The notes under the pieces were generated by a model. It searched no databases. It was not told the origin of the DNA and saw nothing but the letters and a program-made list of their open reading frames with translations. 64,000 bases of DNA from Actinomycetota bacterium (lineage in GTDB: Bacteria; Actinomycetota; Acidimicrobiia; Acidimicrobiales; Ilumatobacteraceae). The first letter of the stretch is position 1; the number at the start of each line of letters is the position of its first letter. The DNA lies in NCBI GenBank assembly GCA_009701715.1, contig WLJO01000002.1, positions 1 to 64,000 of the forward strand. Reading direction: 5' to 3'. A program made the translations under genes and the position numbers. Positions 23,193 to 32,185 of this stretch are shown here, in pieces.

Positions 23193-23665
23193 GAGAACAG
23201 CGGACAGGCGTCGTCGCCGACGGGGCAATTCGGCGCATTTCGCCTCACGATGAGGAAGCAACGAGAGCACAGTTGCTCGTCGGCACGCTTGGGCTGGAGC
23301 CGGTCGCTGTCGCCGCCACGTTCTTCGGCTTCCGCCCCGTCCTCCTCGTCATCGTTGGACTCGTCGGCGGTAACCAGACGGTCCTTGAGGATCGTGTCAA
23401 GATCTGCTTCAACGTCGTCGGGTGCGAGAAGGTCCTCGTCCTCGTCCTCGTCCTCCGAGGCACGTCGACGGGGAGAGGCCGGCTCTGCCTCGTCCTCTGC
23501 CTCGGCGTCGTCGGTCGTCAGGGCGTCGTCCTCGAAGCTCTCGTCCTCTTCGTCGAGTTCCTCGAAATCCTCGTCGATTTCCTCCGGATCAAGATCCGGA
23601 TCCTCCTCGACGATCGCCTCGCCCTCTTCGAACTCTTCTTCGATGACGTCGTCCTCGTCAGCCAT
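23189..23665 (-). CDS. DUF4193-like acidic protein with C-terminal zinc motif
   Basis: 158 residues. The first 110 are strongly acidic (runs of Glu/Asp). The C-terminal part matches the actinobacterial DUF4193 pattern: ADEQLCSRCFLIVRRN, followed by two further cysteines (NCPVGDDACP), suggesting a zinc site. Strong ribosome-binding site GGAAGGAAGG before ATG 23665. First gene of a coupled operon with the two genes below. The role of DUF4193 is unknown. Confidence 0.78.
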   Translation of the reverse strand: MADEDDVIEEEFEEGEAIVEEDPDLDPEEIDEDFEELDEEDESFEDDALTTDDAEAEDEAEPASPRRRASEDEDEDEDLLAPDDVEADLDTILKDRLVTADESNDDEEDGAEAEERGGDSDRLQPKRADEQLCSRCFLIVRRNAPNCPVGDDACPLFS

Positions 23666-23745
23666 GGCCTTCCTTCCGCTGGGTGCCCTCCGCGTGGGCG
23701 CGCATCATACGGGCAGGAACACGGCTACCAAACCAACTCACCTGA

Positions 23746-23780
23746 GCAATACGTCACCTCGATCCGCTGACGACGTATGC
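23746..23780 (-). terminator. Possible hairpin after thyX
   Basis: On the minus strand GCATACGTC (23780-23772) pairs with GACGTA(T)TGC (23755-23746): nine base pairs with one bulged T and a 16-nt loop, starting 6 nt after the thyX stop. No U-tract, so terminator function is uncertain. The rest of the gap to 23665 should hold the promoter of the DUF4193-like gene. Confidence 0.35.
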
Positions 23781-23785
23781 GCTGT

Positions 23786-25432
23786 TCAGGGGGTTGTTTG
23801 GTTCCTTCGGGCCTCCGCCCGGCGCTCCGATTCGAGGCGCTCCAAACCCGGATCTGCGTCGGTCATGTGGGTCATGGCGGCAGCGATTGCCCGGTGCCCG
23901 GCCTTTTCGGCGATCAACTGGTGCATGGTGAGCACGACCCGCCGGTATGCGGGGTGGCCCTGCGGGCTCGAGCGCAGTTCGAGCAGGTGCATGGCCTCAC
24001 GGGCGTTGAACTGCATGGCGTACCGCACCCGATACGCCATCGACACTGCGTACTGGGCTGGCACCGGGAACTCCGGAACCATGAGGTCATAGAGATCGGC
24101 GGACCGATCCATCGTGTCATCGAACTCACCCGCTGCCCCGGCCTCATCGACCAGTTCCGGGCGGGTGTAGCCGTGGTACGGCGTGAGGGGCTGCCACTCG
24201 ATGGTGAGCAGGCGATGGCGCTGCAGATCTCGGAACGCGCCGTAGTCCGAGAGCACGTCGAACCGATAATCGGTGCGCTCAAAGGCCCGGCCGGGTTTGT
24301 GGCGGCGGTTGGCACTGCGATCCCCGACGTACGCCTTCATGAGCGCTACCCGTTCGTCAGCAGACATCGCCCGCACACGATCGAGCAACTGGTGCTCAGG
24401 CAGGTTGGTGTGCGGATAGCAGATGGCGGCGAGCACCTTGTCCTCGCCCTCCGGATCGAAGTCAACGAGTTCGACCGGCTCCGCCGGCTCCACCACAGAA
24501 TCGGCAAACAAGCACTGAACGGTCTCAGCCGTGTCGATCCGGGTCGCTTCGAGGTACTCCGACCAGCGTCCACCCCGGTTCGGGATGTCCACCCGCTTGA
24601 GGAAACTCGGGATGACCTTGCGCATCTCCTGCAACATGAGGTCGGAGTAGTGGCGGGCCTCGGGCAGCGGGTGAGCGCGCATGCGCAGCAGCAGCGCCTC
24701 GAAGGCCTGCCCCGAACCGTAGATGCCTAGGTTGGACAGGCTGGCCGCAGGGAGCATACCCCGTACGGCGTCGAGCGCCTTCGCGCGGGTTGCCTGCCGG
24801 TAGACGAAGTCAGAGTCCCTCGGGTCCCGGGGGACCGTGCCGCGCACGTGGTCGGTGACGCGGTTGACCAGCCCGCTATAGGAGTCGAACATCCGGTCCA
24901 TGTCGCCCACGTAGCGGGCGCCGATACGGCTGCCGAGCACCTGCGGATCCCGGTGGAAGCGGTACCGCCCGCCGAGGCGGGCGTCGTAGGAGATGTACCG
25001 CGTGCTCTGCTCGAGGTAGCTCATCAGCCGGCCCCACTCGAGGATCTTGGTGAGCACGTTCGAAGCCTGCTCGCACGCAAGGTGAACACCACCGAGTTGG
25101 GCCACCGAGTCGTCGCCGTACTCGAGGAACACCTTCTCGTACAGTTCTTCGGCCCGGTTCAGTCCAACGGTTGCGTCGACGGTCTGGTCGCCGCTGATAT
25201 CGAGATCGCCGACGAATTCGTCGAGGAACAGCCTGCGCAGGCTCTTGGGGCTGCGCGAGTACCTGGCGAACAGGGCGCCCTTCACCACCTCAGGGAGATT
25301 GACGAGCGCGAAAACAGGGCCATCGAGGTTGGTGAAGTAGCGACGAAGCACCTCGGCCTCATCGGCCGTGTACTCCTCCGGGACGTACACCGTCACCGCC
25401 GTCGACTCCTGCTTCCCATCACCGTCAGTCAT
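23786..25432 (-). CDS. thyX: Double-length FAD-dependent thymidylate synthase (ThyX family)
   Basis: 548 residues, about twice a normal ThyX (220-250), apparently two ThyX-like halves. The ThyX motif RHRx2Sx2ExSxRY is split between them. The N-terminal half has W133-G-R-L-M-S-Y-L-E-Q-S-T-R-Y146, which keeps the SxxEQSxRY part but not RH. The C-terminal half has R405-H-R-L-L-T, which keeps RHR but lacks the SxRY end. The C half also has REAMHLLELRSSPQGHPAYR, the ThyX LELR helix. Long ThyX relatives of this kind are known in actinobacteria and other phyla; whether they make dTMP is not clear to me. It is the only thymidylate synthase candidate in the window. Confidence 0.82.
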   Translation of the reverse strand: MTDGDGKQESTAVTVYVPEEYTADEAEVLRRYFTNLDGPVFALVNLPEVVKGALFARYSRSPKSLRRLFLDEFVGDLDISGDQTVDATVGLNRAEELYEKVFLEYGDDSVAQLGGVHLACEQASNVLTKILEWGRLMSYLEQSTRYISYDARLGGRYRFHRDPQVLGSRIGARYVGDMDRMFDSYSGLVNRVTDHVRGTVPRDPRDSDFVYRQATRAKALDAVRGMLPAASLSNLGIYGSGQAFEALLLRMRAHPLPEARHYSDLMLQEMRKVIPSFLKRVDIPNRGGRWSEYLEATRIDTAETVQCLFADSVVEPAEPVELVDFDPEGEDKVLAAICYPHTNLPEHQLLDRVRAMSADERVALMKAYVGDRSANRRHKPGRAFERTDYRFDVLSDYGAFRDLQRHRLLTIEWQPLTPYHGYTRPELVDEAGAAGEFDDTMDRSADLYDLMVPEFPVPAQYAVSMAYRVRYAMQFNAREAMHLLELRSSPQGHPAYRRVVLTMHQLIAEKAGHRAIAAAMTHMTDADPGLERLESERRAEARRNQTTP

Positions 25433-25489
25433 GGTAGGTGGCGCTGCACGAGGAATCGGGCATACCCCGGAACGTGGGTTTCTTCCGCA

Positions 25490-26704
25490 TCACGGAGCCA
25501 AAACGGAGCGATCCGGCCCTCCCGGGCCGAAGTCACGACGGGAGGATTCCTGTACGGCGGAGTCCGTCCAGAGGTCGATTGCGGTCATTGCCATGGCCTT
25601 GGCGCCGTCGAGTACAGCGCGGTCGCCTGCCTCTCCACCGGCGTGCCGCTCGAACTCGGTGGTGTGGATGGCGACACCATCCGGGGCCACCTTGATCATC
25701 GGGTGGATGGAGGGAACCAGATAGCTCACATTCCCCATGTCCGTGGACCCGACCACCCGGCGACCAACCACGCGAGGGTCGACTACCGCTCGACCGAGTT
25801 GTGCTGCATTGGCGACGTACGCTGCCACGAGCGCCGGGTTGTCCCGCATGTCGGAGTACGTGTAGCTATCCCATTCGCATCGACAGGCACACCCTGTGGC
25901 CGAAGCACCCGCCTCCAGACAACCCGCAACACGCTGCTTCAACGGCTGGAGCGTGGCGATCGTGTCCGACCTGACATACCAGTGCATCGCAGCCTCCTTC
26001 GGCACGATGCTCGGTTTGTCCCCCGCCTTAGTAAAAATCCCGTGCACGCGTTCTTTCGGACCGATGTGCTGGCGCAACGCGGCAACACCGATGTAGGCGA
26101 GCACTGCGGCGTCCAGTGCATTGCGCCCTAGGTGAGGGGCGGCCGCAGCGTGTGCGGCGGCACCCGTGTACTCGACGTTCACCTGCTGCACAGCGATGGT
26201 GTCCATGCTGATGAGATCGGCATCGGCCGGATGGACCATCATCGCCGCGTCGAGATCGTCGAAGGCGCCCTGTCGTGCCATCAAGATCTTGCCTCCTCCC
26301 CCCTCCTCCGCCGGGGTGCCGAGGATCGTGACCCGGCCACCGGCCTCGGCGGCGAGCGCAGCAAGAACGAGGCCGGCGCCGAGGCCGGCTGCTGCGATGA
26401 CGTTGTGCCCGCAAGCGTGGCCGATCTCGGGGAGCGCGTCGTACTCGAGGAGGATCCCCACGTTGGGGCCGGACGTGCCGCAGACCGACCGGAACGCCGT
26501 GTCAACGCCGAATGCGTGACGCTCGGGCGCGAGTCCCGCCCGTTCCAGCTCCTGCGTCAGCAGATCGTGCGCGTACCGCTCCTCGAAGTTCATCTCCGGG
26601 TGTGCGTGGACATCGCGGGACACGGCGATCAACAGGTCCGAGAGGGCATCTACGTGAGCGCACGCCCTCGTCTTGAGTTCCTCTGTGGTTGCGGTGGTGG
26701 TCAC
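25490..26704 (-). CDS. M20-family amidohydrolase
   Basis: 404 residues. Zinc-dependent aminoacylase/aminobenzoyl-glutamate hydrolase-like enzyme: HAHPEMNFEE near 33, metal ligands in GHACGHN (about 99-105), GTPAEEGGGGK near 133, and HTTEFERHA near the C terminus. It cleaves N-acyl amino acids or peptides; substrate not determined. GTG 26704 is the start because homology begins there and TAACGT lies 8 nt upstream. The long open frame beyond it is a shadow of other genes. Confidence 0.87.
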   Translation of the reverse strand: MTTTATTEELKTRACAHVDALSDLLIAVSRDVHAHPEMNFEERYAHDLLTQELERAGLAPERHAFGVDTAFRSVCGTSGPNVGILLEYDALPEIGHACGHNVIAAAGLGAGLVLAALAAEAGGRVTILGTPAEEGGGGKILMARQGAFDDLDAAMMVHPADADLISMDTIAVQQVNVEYTGAAAHAAAAPHLGRNALDAAVLAYIGVAALRQHIGPKERVHGIFTKAGDKPSIVPKEAAMHWYVRSDTIATLQPLKQRVAGCLEAGASATGCACRCEWDSYTYSDMRDNPALVAAYVANAAQLGRAVVDPRVVGRRVVGSTDMGNVSYLVPSIHPMIKVAPDGVAIHTTEFERHAGGEAGDRAVLDGAKAMAMTAIDLWTDSAVQESSRRDFGPGGPDRSVLAP

Positions 26705-26711
26705 AGGGACG

Positions 26712-26717
26712 ACGTTA
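26712..26717 (-). promoter_or_regulatory. -10 hexamer of the M20 gene
   Basis: Minus-strand TAACGT, last T 8 nt before GTG 26704; it lies in the 14-bp gap after the DAGK-like gene. Confidence 0.45.
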
Positions 26718-26718
26718 C

Positions 26719-27327
26719 TCAGATGCAGATTGTCTGGCTGTCCGCGAGGCACTCGACGCGCAGGCTGGACGTGCGTGCCACCTTCACGCCGTCCAACCAC
26801 AGGTCCAACGGGTGCTCGAATACCCACTCGGCCTCGCGCGCCCTGCGCGTACTGATGCTGGGATGAGGAAGATGTCCGGCAAGCGGGAGCCGTCTTCTCG
26901 CCGCCTGGCGCTGACGGATCCCCATGGACGCCGCAACATCGACGACATCGAGGAAGCCGTCGTTCGGATGCGAGCGCGGCGCGACGTCCCAATTCCCGAT
27001 GAACTGGGCGTTGGCCACAACCAGCACGCGCCCACGCCACCACGACCGGCGCGCGACCGCATGCGACGCGAACCGCCGGGATCCCCCATCGAAGTGAGCA
27101 AGACCGAGGTCCAGGGGAAGGATCACCACCTCGTCGGATCCGCTGAAGCGGTCGAGGCCCCCGGAGGCCGAGACCGTACGCGCGAGGTCCCCCGCCAAGA
27201 GGCCGATGCACGCGGCCCTCGGATCCCTGTTCACGGCGGCGAACAGTGACTCGTCGTCCTCGCAGATCTCGGTACCGGAGGGAAGCGGGCCGATAGCGCC
27301 CCAGTCCTCACCCTTGCGGATCGTCAT
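26719..27327 (-). CDS. Orphan C-terminal-type diacylglycerol kinase-like domain protein
   Basis: 202 residues. The C-terminal half (GRVLVVANAQFIGNWDVAPRSHPNDGFLDVVDV ... LDLWLDGV) resembles the second domain of YegS/DgkB lipid kinases, where a P-x-DG-x-LDV segment and a final DGE-like strand recur. The catalytic N-terminal domain with GGDGT is missing, and there is no sign of a neighbouring fragment, so this is not a simple truncation. ATG 27327 lies 20 nt inside the end of helY, which implies coupling. Function unknown; the domain call is moderate. Confidence 0.6.
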   Translation of the reverse strand: MTIRKGEDWGAIGPLPSGTEICEDDESLFAAVNRDPRAACIGLLAGDLARTVSASGGLDRFSGSDEVVILPLDLGLAHFDGGSRRFASHAVARRSWWRGRVLVVANAQFIGNWDVAPRSHPNDGFLDVVDVAASMGIRQRQAARRRLPLAGHLPHPSISTRRAREAEWVFEHPLDLWLDGVKVARTSSLRVECLADSQTICI

Positions 27328-29980
27328 CGGGCGCCTCCACCGAGATGAAGGTCCCCTCGGACATACTCGAGTCGGTTGCCTGGACTGTGCTCGAAGCGGC
27401 GACGACACCGCGGAACAGGCGCTCGGCGGCCTCGGCGGCCGTGGCCCGGGTGTCCGGCGAGGGCGCGAGCAGCGCCAACTGCCGCAGCAGGTCGATCAAC
27501 TGCTTCACGTTACGCACGAAGTCCCCGCCGGACAGTTCCTCGTCCTCCACCACCTCAGCGAACCCCTCGCCCGCGGCCCATGCGTACGCGATCGCGAAGA
27601 AGGTGGGGTCCGGTGCGCGATGCAGCGATCCACCGATTGCTTCTTCTTCCGCCCGCAGTTGCGCGCTCAGCCCAGCGATCTTGATGAACCGTTGGCGCAG
27701 GGTCGACGAAGGGAACCACGGGGCTGGAGGCGCCTCCGAGGACCGGTGCTCATACGTGAACACCGACATGAGGCCAGCGAGCGATGGGGCGTCAATGCCG
27801 TCGAGGAGACCAGCATGGAGACACTCGGCGATCAGCAGATCGCTCTCGTGGAAGAGTCGAGCGAGCACTCGACCGCGATCGCTCAATCCCCAACCACGCA
27901 CGAAGTCGCGGCTCTCGAGCAGGTCGAGCACCCGGTCGAACTGGCGCGCCACCGATCTCGAGCGTTTCCCCATCCGCTCCGACAGTTCCCCGAGCTCACG
28001 CTCGACTCGGTCCGCCTGAGCGGCTGCCTTCAGGCGTAGATCGAGTTCCGGGTCATTCTCGACTGGGTGGCGCCGCCGCTCGGTGGACGTGGCGGTCGCA
28101 TGGGATGGCGAGGTGAGCCGTGCCCGCTCCATTCGCTCCACGACCTCGCGGTTGAAGTCCTGCCGACCGGGCGCGAACGGCACGGGCAATTCCACCGAGC
28201 CCAACGCCTCAGGGGAGGACGAGAAATCCGCCGCCACGACGGTGAGTTCCTCGCGGCGCTGGGTAAGCACTGTGAGCTTCCTTCCGGCCTTCCGGGAGGC
28301 GGTGGTGAGTACGCACACACGCCCGGAGAAGTCGCCCTTGACCACGTAGACGATGTCGCCCGGGCGAAGACTGGCGAGCGCCGCTTCGACCGAGCGTGAG
28401 CCAGCCGATTCCTGCCCTGGCTCCTTCTGTGAGCGTCGGTACTCCTCGATGTCGCCGAACGGGCTCTCGGCCGAGGCGCGCAAGTGCGCAAGGTGCTGCT
28501 GGCGACGGTCCGAACGGACTTCGAGACGCACGAGATCACGGTCAGCCTGATACTGCGCGAACGACAGGTTCAACAGGTGGTGGGCCTCCTCGGAGGAGTA
28601 CGACCGCACGAGGTTCGCCGCCATGTTGTAGGTCGGTCGGAATGCAGAGTTGAGGTGGAACGCTCGGCTCGCCGCAAGTGTTGCGACCTGATCGAATCCG
28701 ACGAATGGGCTCCAGAGCACGACAGCCTGGCCGAGTGTGTCGATGCCCCTACGCCCGGCGCGCCCGGTGAGCTGCGTGTACTCGCCGGCAGTCAGGAAGG
28801 TGTGGTGGTCCCCGGTGAACTTGCTCAGCTTCTCGATGACCACCGTGCGTGCCGGCATGTTGATCCCGACCGCAAGGGTCTCGGTGGCGAACACCACCTT
28901 GATGAGTCCCTCGATGAAGCAGTTCTCCACTACCTCCTTGAACGGCGGCACCATTCCGGCGTGATGCGCGGCGACCCCGTTCTCAAGCTGAGCGAGGAAG
29001 CGCTGGAAGCCGAGCACCTCGAGGTCCGAATCCTCGAGAGCGCCGAGGCGTGCCTCGGCGATCTCCCTAATCCGAGTGCGTTCCTCGGGATTCGTGAGCG
29101 TCACGTTCGCGCGCAGGCACTGGGCCGCAGCCTCATCGCACGCATTCCGACTGAAGATGAAATAGATAGCGGGGAGCAGCCCCTGTTCCCCGAGGCGATC
29201 CACGACCTCAAGCCGCGAAGGCGTGAAAAGGCGACGCCGGGGCTGCATCTTTGCGCCGCCCCGGCGTTGACCGCGGTGTGCATCTGCGTCGAGGCGTTCC
29301 GCCTCCGGGTTCGGCCGCCCGCGCAGCAATGTCGGAAGCAGGTGCACGCGGTCCGACGTCTTGTCCCCCACCATGTACAGGTTCTCGAGGCGCACCGGTC
29401 GTCGGTCCTCAACGATGCACGCCGTTGGCCCGCGCACGGTCGTGATCCACTCGGCAACCTCATCGGCATTGCTCACCGTTGCCGACAGACACACCAGTTG
29501 GATGTCATGTCGCAGATGGGTGATCACTTCCTCCCAAACCGGCCCCCGGTAGGCGTCCTGCAGGAAGTGCACCTCGTCGAGCACGACGAAGGCGAGATCG
29601 TCCAGCGCCGCCGAGTGCGCGTAGATCATGTTCCGGAGCACTTCAGTAGTCATTACGACCACCGGGGCATCCCCGTTGATCGAGTTGTCCCCCGTCAGCA
29701 ACCCCACCTGATCTTCGCCATGACGCCGACGGAGATCTTGGAACTTCTGGTTCGACAGTGCCTTGATGGGTGCGGTGTAGAACGCCCGCTTGCCGTCGGC
29801 GATCGCGCACGCAACCGCGTACTCGGCGACCACGGTCTTACCGCTACCGGTCGGGGCGGCGACGAGGACCGACTCGTTCCGGTCGAGGGCGTCCAGTGCC
29901 CGCAGCTGGAACGCGTCGAGCTCGAACGAGTAGGCGGACACCAGCGCCAGTCGATCGGACCGGGCCATGTCCACGTTCAC
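27308..29980 (-). CDS. helY: Ski2/Mtr4-like DEVH-box helicase
   Basis: 890 residues, near mycobacterial HelY (906). Superfamily 2 helicase motifs: Walker A APTGSGKT (42-49), DEVH (135-138), SAT (166-168), and motif VI TGRAGRRGID. The C-terminal 300 residues match the Ski2-type DSHCT region. Probably unwinds RNA or DNA in RNA turnover or repair. It starts 7 bp after tatC, the order known from mycobacteria (tatA-tatC-helY). GTG 29980 and ATG 29968 are both possible starts. Confidence 0.93.
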   Translation of the reverse strand: MNVDMARSDRLALVSAYSFELDAFQLRALDALDRNESVLVAAPTGSGKTVVAEYAVACAIADGKRAFYTAPIKALSNQKFQDLRRRHGEDQVGLLTGDNSINGDAPVVVMTTEVLRNMIYAHSAALDDLAFVVLDEVHFLQDAYRGPVWEEVITHLRHDIQLVCLSATVSNADEVAEWITTVRGPTACIVEDRRPVRLENLYMVGDKTSDRVHLLPTLLRGRPNPEAERLDADAHRGQRRGGAKMQPRRRLFTPSRLEVVDRLGEQGLLPAIYFIFSRNACDEAAAQCLRANVTLTNPEERTRIREIAEARLGALEDSDLEVLGFQRFLAQLENGVAAHHAGMVPPFKEVVENCFIEGLIKVVFATETLAVGINMPARTVVIEKLSKFTGDHHTFLTAGEYTQLTGRAGRRGIDTLGQAVVLWSPFVGFDQVATLAASRAFHLNSAFRPTYNMAANLVRSYSSEEAHHLLNLSFAQYQADRDLVRLEVRSDRRQQHLAHLRASAESPFGDIEEYRRSQKEPGQESAGSRSVEAALASLRPGDIVYVVKGDFSGRVCVLTTASRKAGRKLTVLTQRREELTVVAADFSSSPEALGSVELPVPFAPGRQDFNREVVERMERARLTSPSHATATSTERRRHPVENDPELDLRLKAAAQADRVERELGELSERMGKRSRSVARQFDRVLDLLESRDFVRGWGLSDRGRVLARLFHESDLLIAECLHAGLLDGIDAPSLAGLMSVFTYEHRSSEAPPAPWFPSSTLRQRFIKIAGLSAQLRAEEEAIGGSLHRAPDPTFFAIAYAWAAGEGFAEVVEDEELSGGDFVRNVKQLIDLLRQLALLAPSPDTRATAAEAAERLFRGVVAASSTVQATDSSMSEGTFISVEAPDDDPQG

Positions 29981-29987
29981 CTCGGGG

Positions 29988-30797
29988 TCAGGCAGCGGGG
30001 GCCTTCTTGGCCCTGGACCGCTCGATGAAACGTCCGACGACGATCGACACGAAGTACAAGATAATCATCGGTACGGCGAGCGCGATGAGGCTGATCGGAT
30101 CCCCACTCGGCGTGATTGTCGCCGCAAGCACGACGATCACGATGATTGCGTGGCGCCACCACTTGAGCAGCTGACGCCACTTGATCACGTTGACGAGCTG
30201 GAGAAAAACGAGCAGAACCGGAAACTGGAAGCCCACGCCGAATGCTGCCGCCATCAGACCGACGAACGAGACGTACTTCGAGATCTGATACGTGGGCTGA
30301 GCCTGCCCGAAGTTGATGAGAAACTCGAGCGCAGGCTGCAGGGTCAGGTAGGCGAGGGCACATCCGATCAGGAACAGCCCAACCGAGGAGAGCACAAACC
30401 CCACGGCGTACTTGCGCTCGTTGCGGTGGAGGGCGGGGGCGATGAAGCGCCACAGCTGCCACATGAGTACCGGAAGCGCAATGATGAGCCCACCGTAGAC
30501 CGAGATGCTTACCCGCGCTCCGAAGGCATCAAGCGGACTGAGCGAGATGAGTTCGGCGCAGGTCTTGCCGCCCTCCGGGTTCACGGTGCCGTTGTTGCAG
30601 AGCCTGAAAAGCGGCTTCGCTAGGAACGAGAGAACCGACTTGTAAAAAATGATGATGATGACGAACCCGAGCGTCACGGCGAGTACCGAGCGCACGAGGC
30701 GGACGCGGAGTTCCTGCAGGTGATCCCGCAGTGTCATTTTGTCGTCGGGGGTCTTCAACCTCGGGAGCTGGGAGCGACGCGGGCGGGGAATCCTCAT
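29988..30797 (-). CDS. tatC: Sec-independent translocase TatC
   Basis: 269 residues with six transmembrane helices. TatC binds twin-arginine signal peptides and forms the core of the folded-protein exporter. Conserved HLQELRVRL at about 25, the first periplasmic loop with ISLSPLDAF, the FIAPALHRNERK region, and the cytoplasmic loop TPSGDP near the last helices are present. ATG 30797 overlaps the tatB stop (ATGA). Confidence 0.96.
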   Translation of the reverse strand: MRIPRPRRSQLPRLKTPDDKMTLRDHLQELRVRLVRSVLAVTLGFVIIIIFYKSVLSFLAKPLFRLCNNGTVNPEGGKTCAELISLSPLDAFGARVSISVYGGLIIALPVLMWQLWRFIAPALHRNERKYAVGFVLSSVGLFLIGCALAYLTLQPALEFLINFGQAQPTYQISKYVSFVGLMAAAFGVGFQFPVLLVFLQLVNVIKWRQLLKWWRHAIIVIVVLAATITPSGDPISLIALAVPMIILYFVSIVVGRFIERSRAKKAPAA

Positions 30798-31393
30798 GAG
30801 GTCGGACCTTCAGCGTCCGGCTTGGCCGTCACCGACCCGAACGGGTCCGACGCAACACCTTCGCCGTTGTTGGCTGCAGACTCCTCGACAAAGCGCCGGA
30901 CACTGCTGGCATCAACGATGCTTCCGTCAGCGTGGTACAGGTTGGGATCGTCATCGTCATCGTCATCATCGTCGCCGTCGACATTGCGGTCGAGGTCGTC
31001 GATTGCCAGCGACTCGTCCGAGACGGCTCCGAATGCGTCAACCGAACCCTTGCCGACGGAAGGAGCGCCTTGCACTGCCGCCTGGTCCGAGTTGTCGTTG
31101 TTCGCAGCCCCCCAGCGCGAGTCGTCCATCGTCTCGACTGCCGTCTTGCCCTCGTCGAACCAACCCTTGGCGAGATTGACGGTGTCCTGCATCTCCCGGA
31201 CGGGCTCCTCGATCACATCTTTGAACTCCGTCTTGAACCCGGTAGAGATCTTCTTCACCTCTCCGTAGATGCGACCGGCCCTCCGAATGAAGTCTGGAAG
31301 CTTGTCAGGCCCGAGGACGATGAGGGCGAGCACCGCAATGATGAGGACCTCGCCGCCCGTGATGTTGAACACGGTCACGAATACTACGAGCAT
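30794..31393 (-). CDS. tatB: TatA/TatB-type translocase subunit (TatB-like)
   Basis: 199 residues. One N-terminal membrane helix (GGEVLIIAVLALIVLGPDKLP), then an amphipathic helix (DFIRRAGRIYGEVKKISTGFKTEF). GPDKLP is closer to TatB (GPxxLP) than to TatA. The tail is long, acidic and low-complexity with nine consecutive Asp near residue 144. ATG 31393 follows a GGGGA purine run; GTG 31372 would give the classical VFNITGGE start. Whether a separate TatA exists elsewhere is unknown. Confidence 0.87.
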   Translation of the reverse strand: MLVVFVTVFNITGGEVLIIAVLALIVLGPDKLPDFIRRAGRIYGEVKKISTGFKTEFKDVIEEPVREMQDTVNLAKGWFDEGKTAVETMDDSRWGAANNDNSDQAAVQGAPSVGKGSVDAFGAVSDESLAIDDLDRNVDGDDDDDDDDDPNLYHADGSIVDASSVRRFVEESAANNGEGVASDPFGSVTAKPDAEGPTS

Positions 31394-31432
31394 GACCGTC
31401 CCCGGGGGCAGGGCGGGGTGGCATCATGTTGA

Positions 31433-32167
31433 TTGGTGCAGCAGCGACTCCCCTCTCTCCTCGACCGTCCGATCGGTTTCGCCCACCGTGGGGGGCGGGC
31501 CCACGCCCCTGAAAACACCCTGGAGGCCTTCCTCCTCGCCCTGCGACTCGGTGCCACAGGCCTCGAGACCGACGTGTGGCTCAGCGCCGACGGGGTCCCG
31601 GTGATCAGCCATGACGGGTCGGTGCGGACCGGCCTGCGAACCCGACGAATCCGCGATCTGACCTCTGGGCAGCTCCCCCAGCACCTCCCCACACTCGTTG
31701 ACCTGCTGCAACACTGCGGAACCGACTATCACCTCTCCATCGACCTCAAGGACCCCGACGCGGGAAAGCCCGTCATCGACGTCGTCCGGAGCTACGGGCC
31801 GGACCTGCTCACTCGGGTCTGGCTGTGTCACCCTTTGGTACAGGAATTACTCACCCTTCGTGGGTACGACACCGATATCCGGTTGGTCGATTCAACCCGG
31901 CTCGACCGCATCAAGGAGGGGCCGGAGCGACGTCTGGCCACTCTGGCCGAGCACGGCATCGACGGCATCAACTTGTTCCATACGGAATGGACCGGTGGAC
32001 TCTCCACTCTCGCCCACCGTTTCGGGCGCACCGCGTTCGGCTGGGGTATCGAGCACGAGCGTCACTTCCAGGCCGCGTATCGCATGGGTCTCGACGCCGT
32101 CTACAGCGACCACGTCGACCGGATGATGGACGTCTATCGCGAGGAACTGGGCAAACCGGGTCTGTAA
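31433..32167 (+). CDS. Glycerophosphodiester phosphodiesterase (GDPD) family
   Basis: 244 residues. TIM-barrel enzyme that hydrolyses glycerophosphodiesters to glycerol-3-phosphate and an alcohol. HRGGRAHAPENT (18-29), LETDVWLSADGVPVISHDG (42-60) and DLKDPD carry the catalytic histidines and metal-binding acids. No signal peptide, so cytosolic. Start TTG 31433 or GTG 31436. The only plus-strand gene in the Tat-proteasome block, divergent from tatB and convergent with lepB. Confidence 0.9.
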   Translation: MVQQRLPSLLDRPIGFAHRGGRAHAPENTLEAFLLALRLGATGLETDVWLSADGVPVISHDGSVRTGLRTRRIRDLTSGQLPQHLPTLVDLLQHCGTDYHLSIDLKDPDAGKPVIDVVRSYGPDLLTRVWLCHPLVQELLTLRGYDTDIRLVDSTRLDRIKEGPERRLATLAEHGIDGINLFHTEWTGGLSTLAHRFGRTAFGWGIEHERHFQAAYRMGLDAVYSDHVDRMMDVYREELGKPGL

Positions 32168-32185
32168 CCCGGTCAGTCGGCGCTG

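Noticed and set aside
23666-23785. Possible tRNA or small RNA in the gap after thyX
   Set aside because: No cloverleaf or T-loop sequence (GGTTCRANYCC); only the weak bulged hairpin and presumably a promoter.
22728-24092. 454-codon open frame with a long Ser-rich run opposite the DUF4193-like gene
   Set aside because: The Ser/Arg run is just the antisense of the Glu/Asp codons of the acidic protein.
30934-30972. GTC/ATC-rich run near 30950 as a nucleotide repeat element
   Set aside because: It codes for the poly-Asp stretch in the TatB-like protein with mixed GAC/GAT codons; only compositional.
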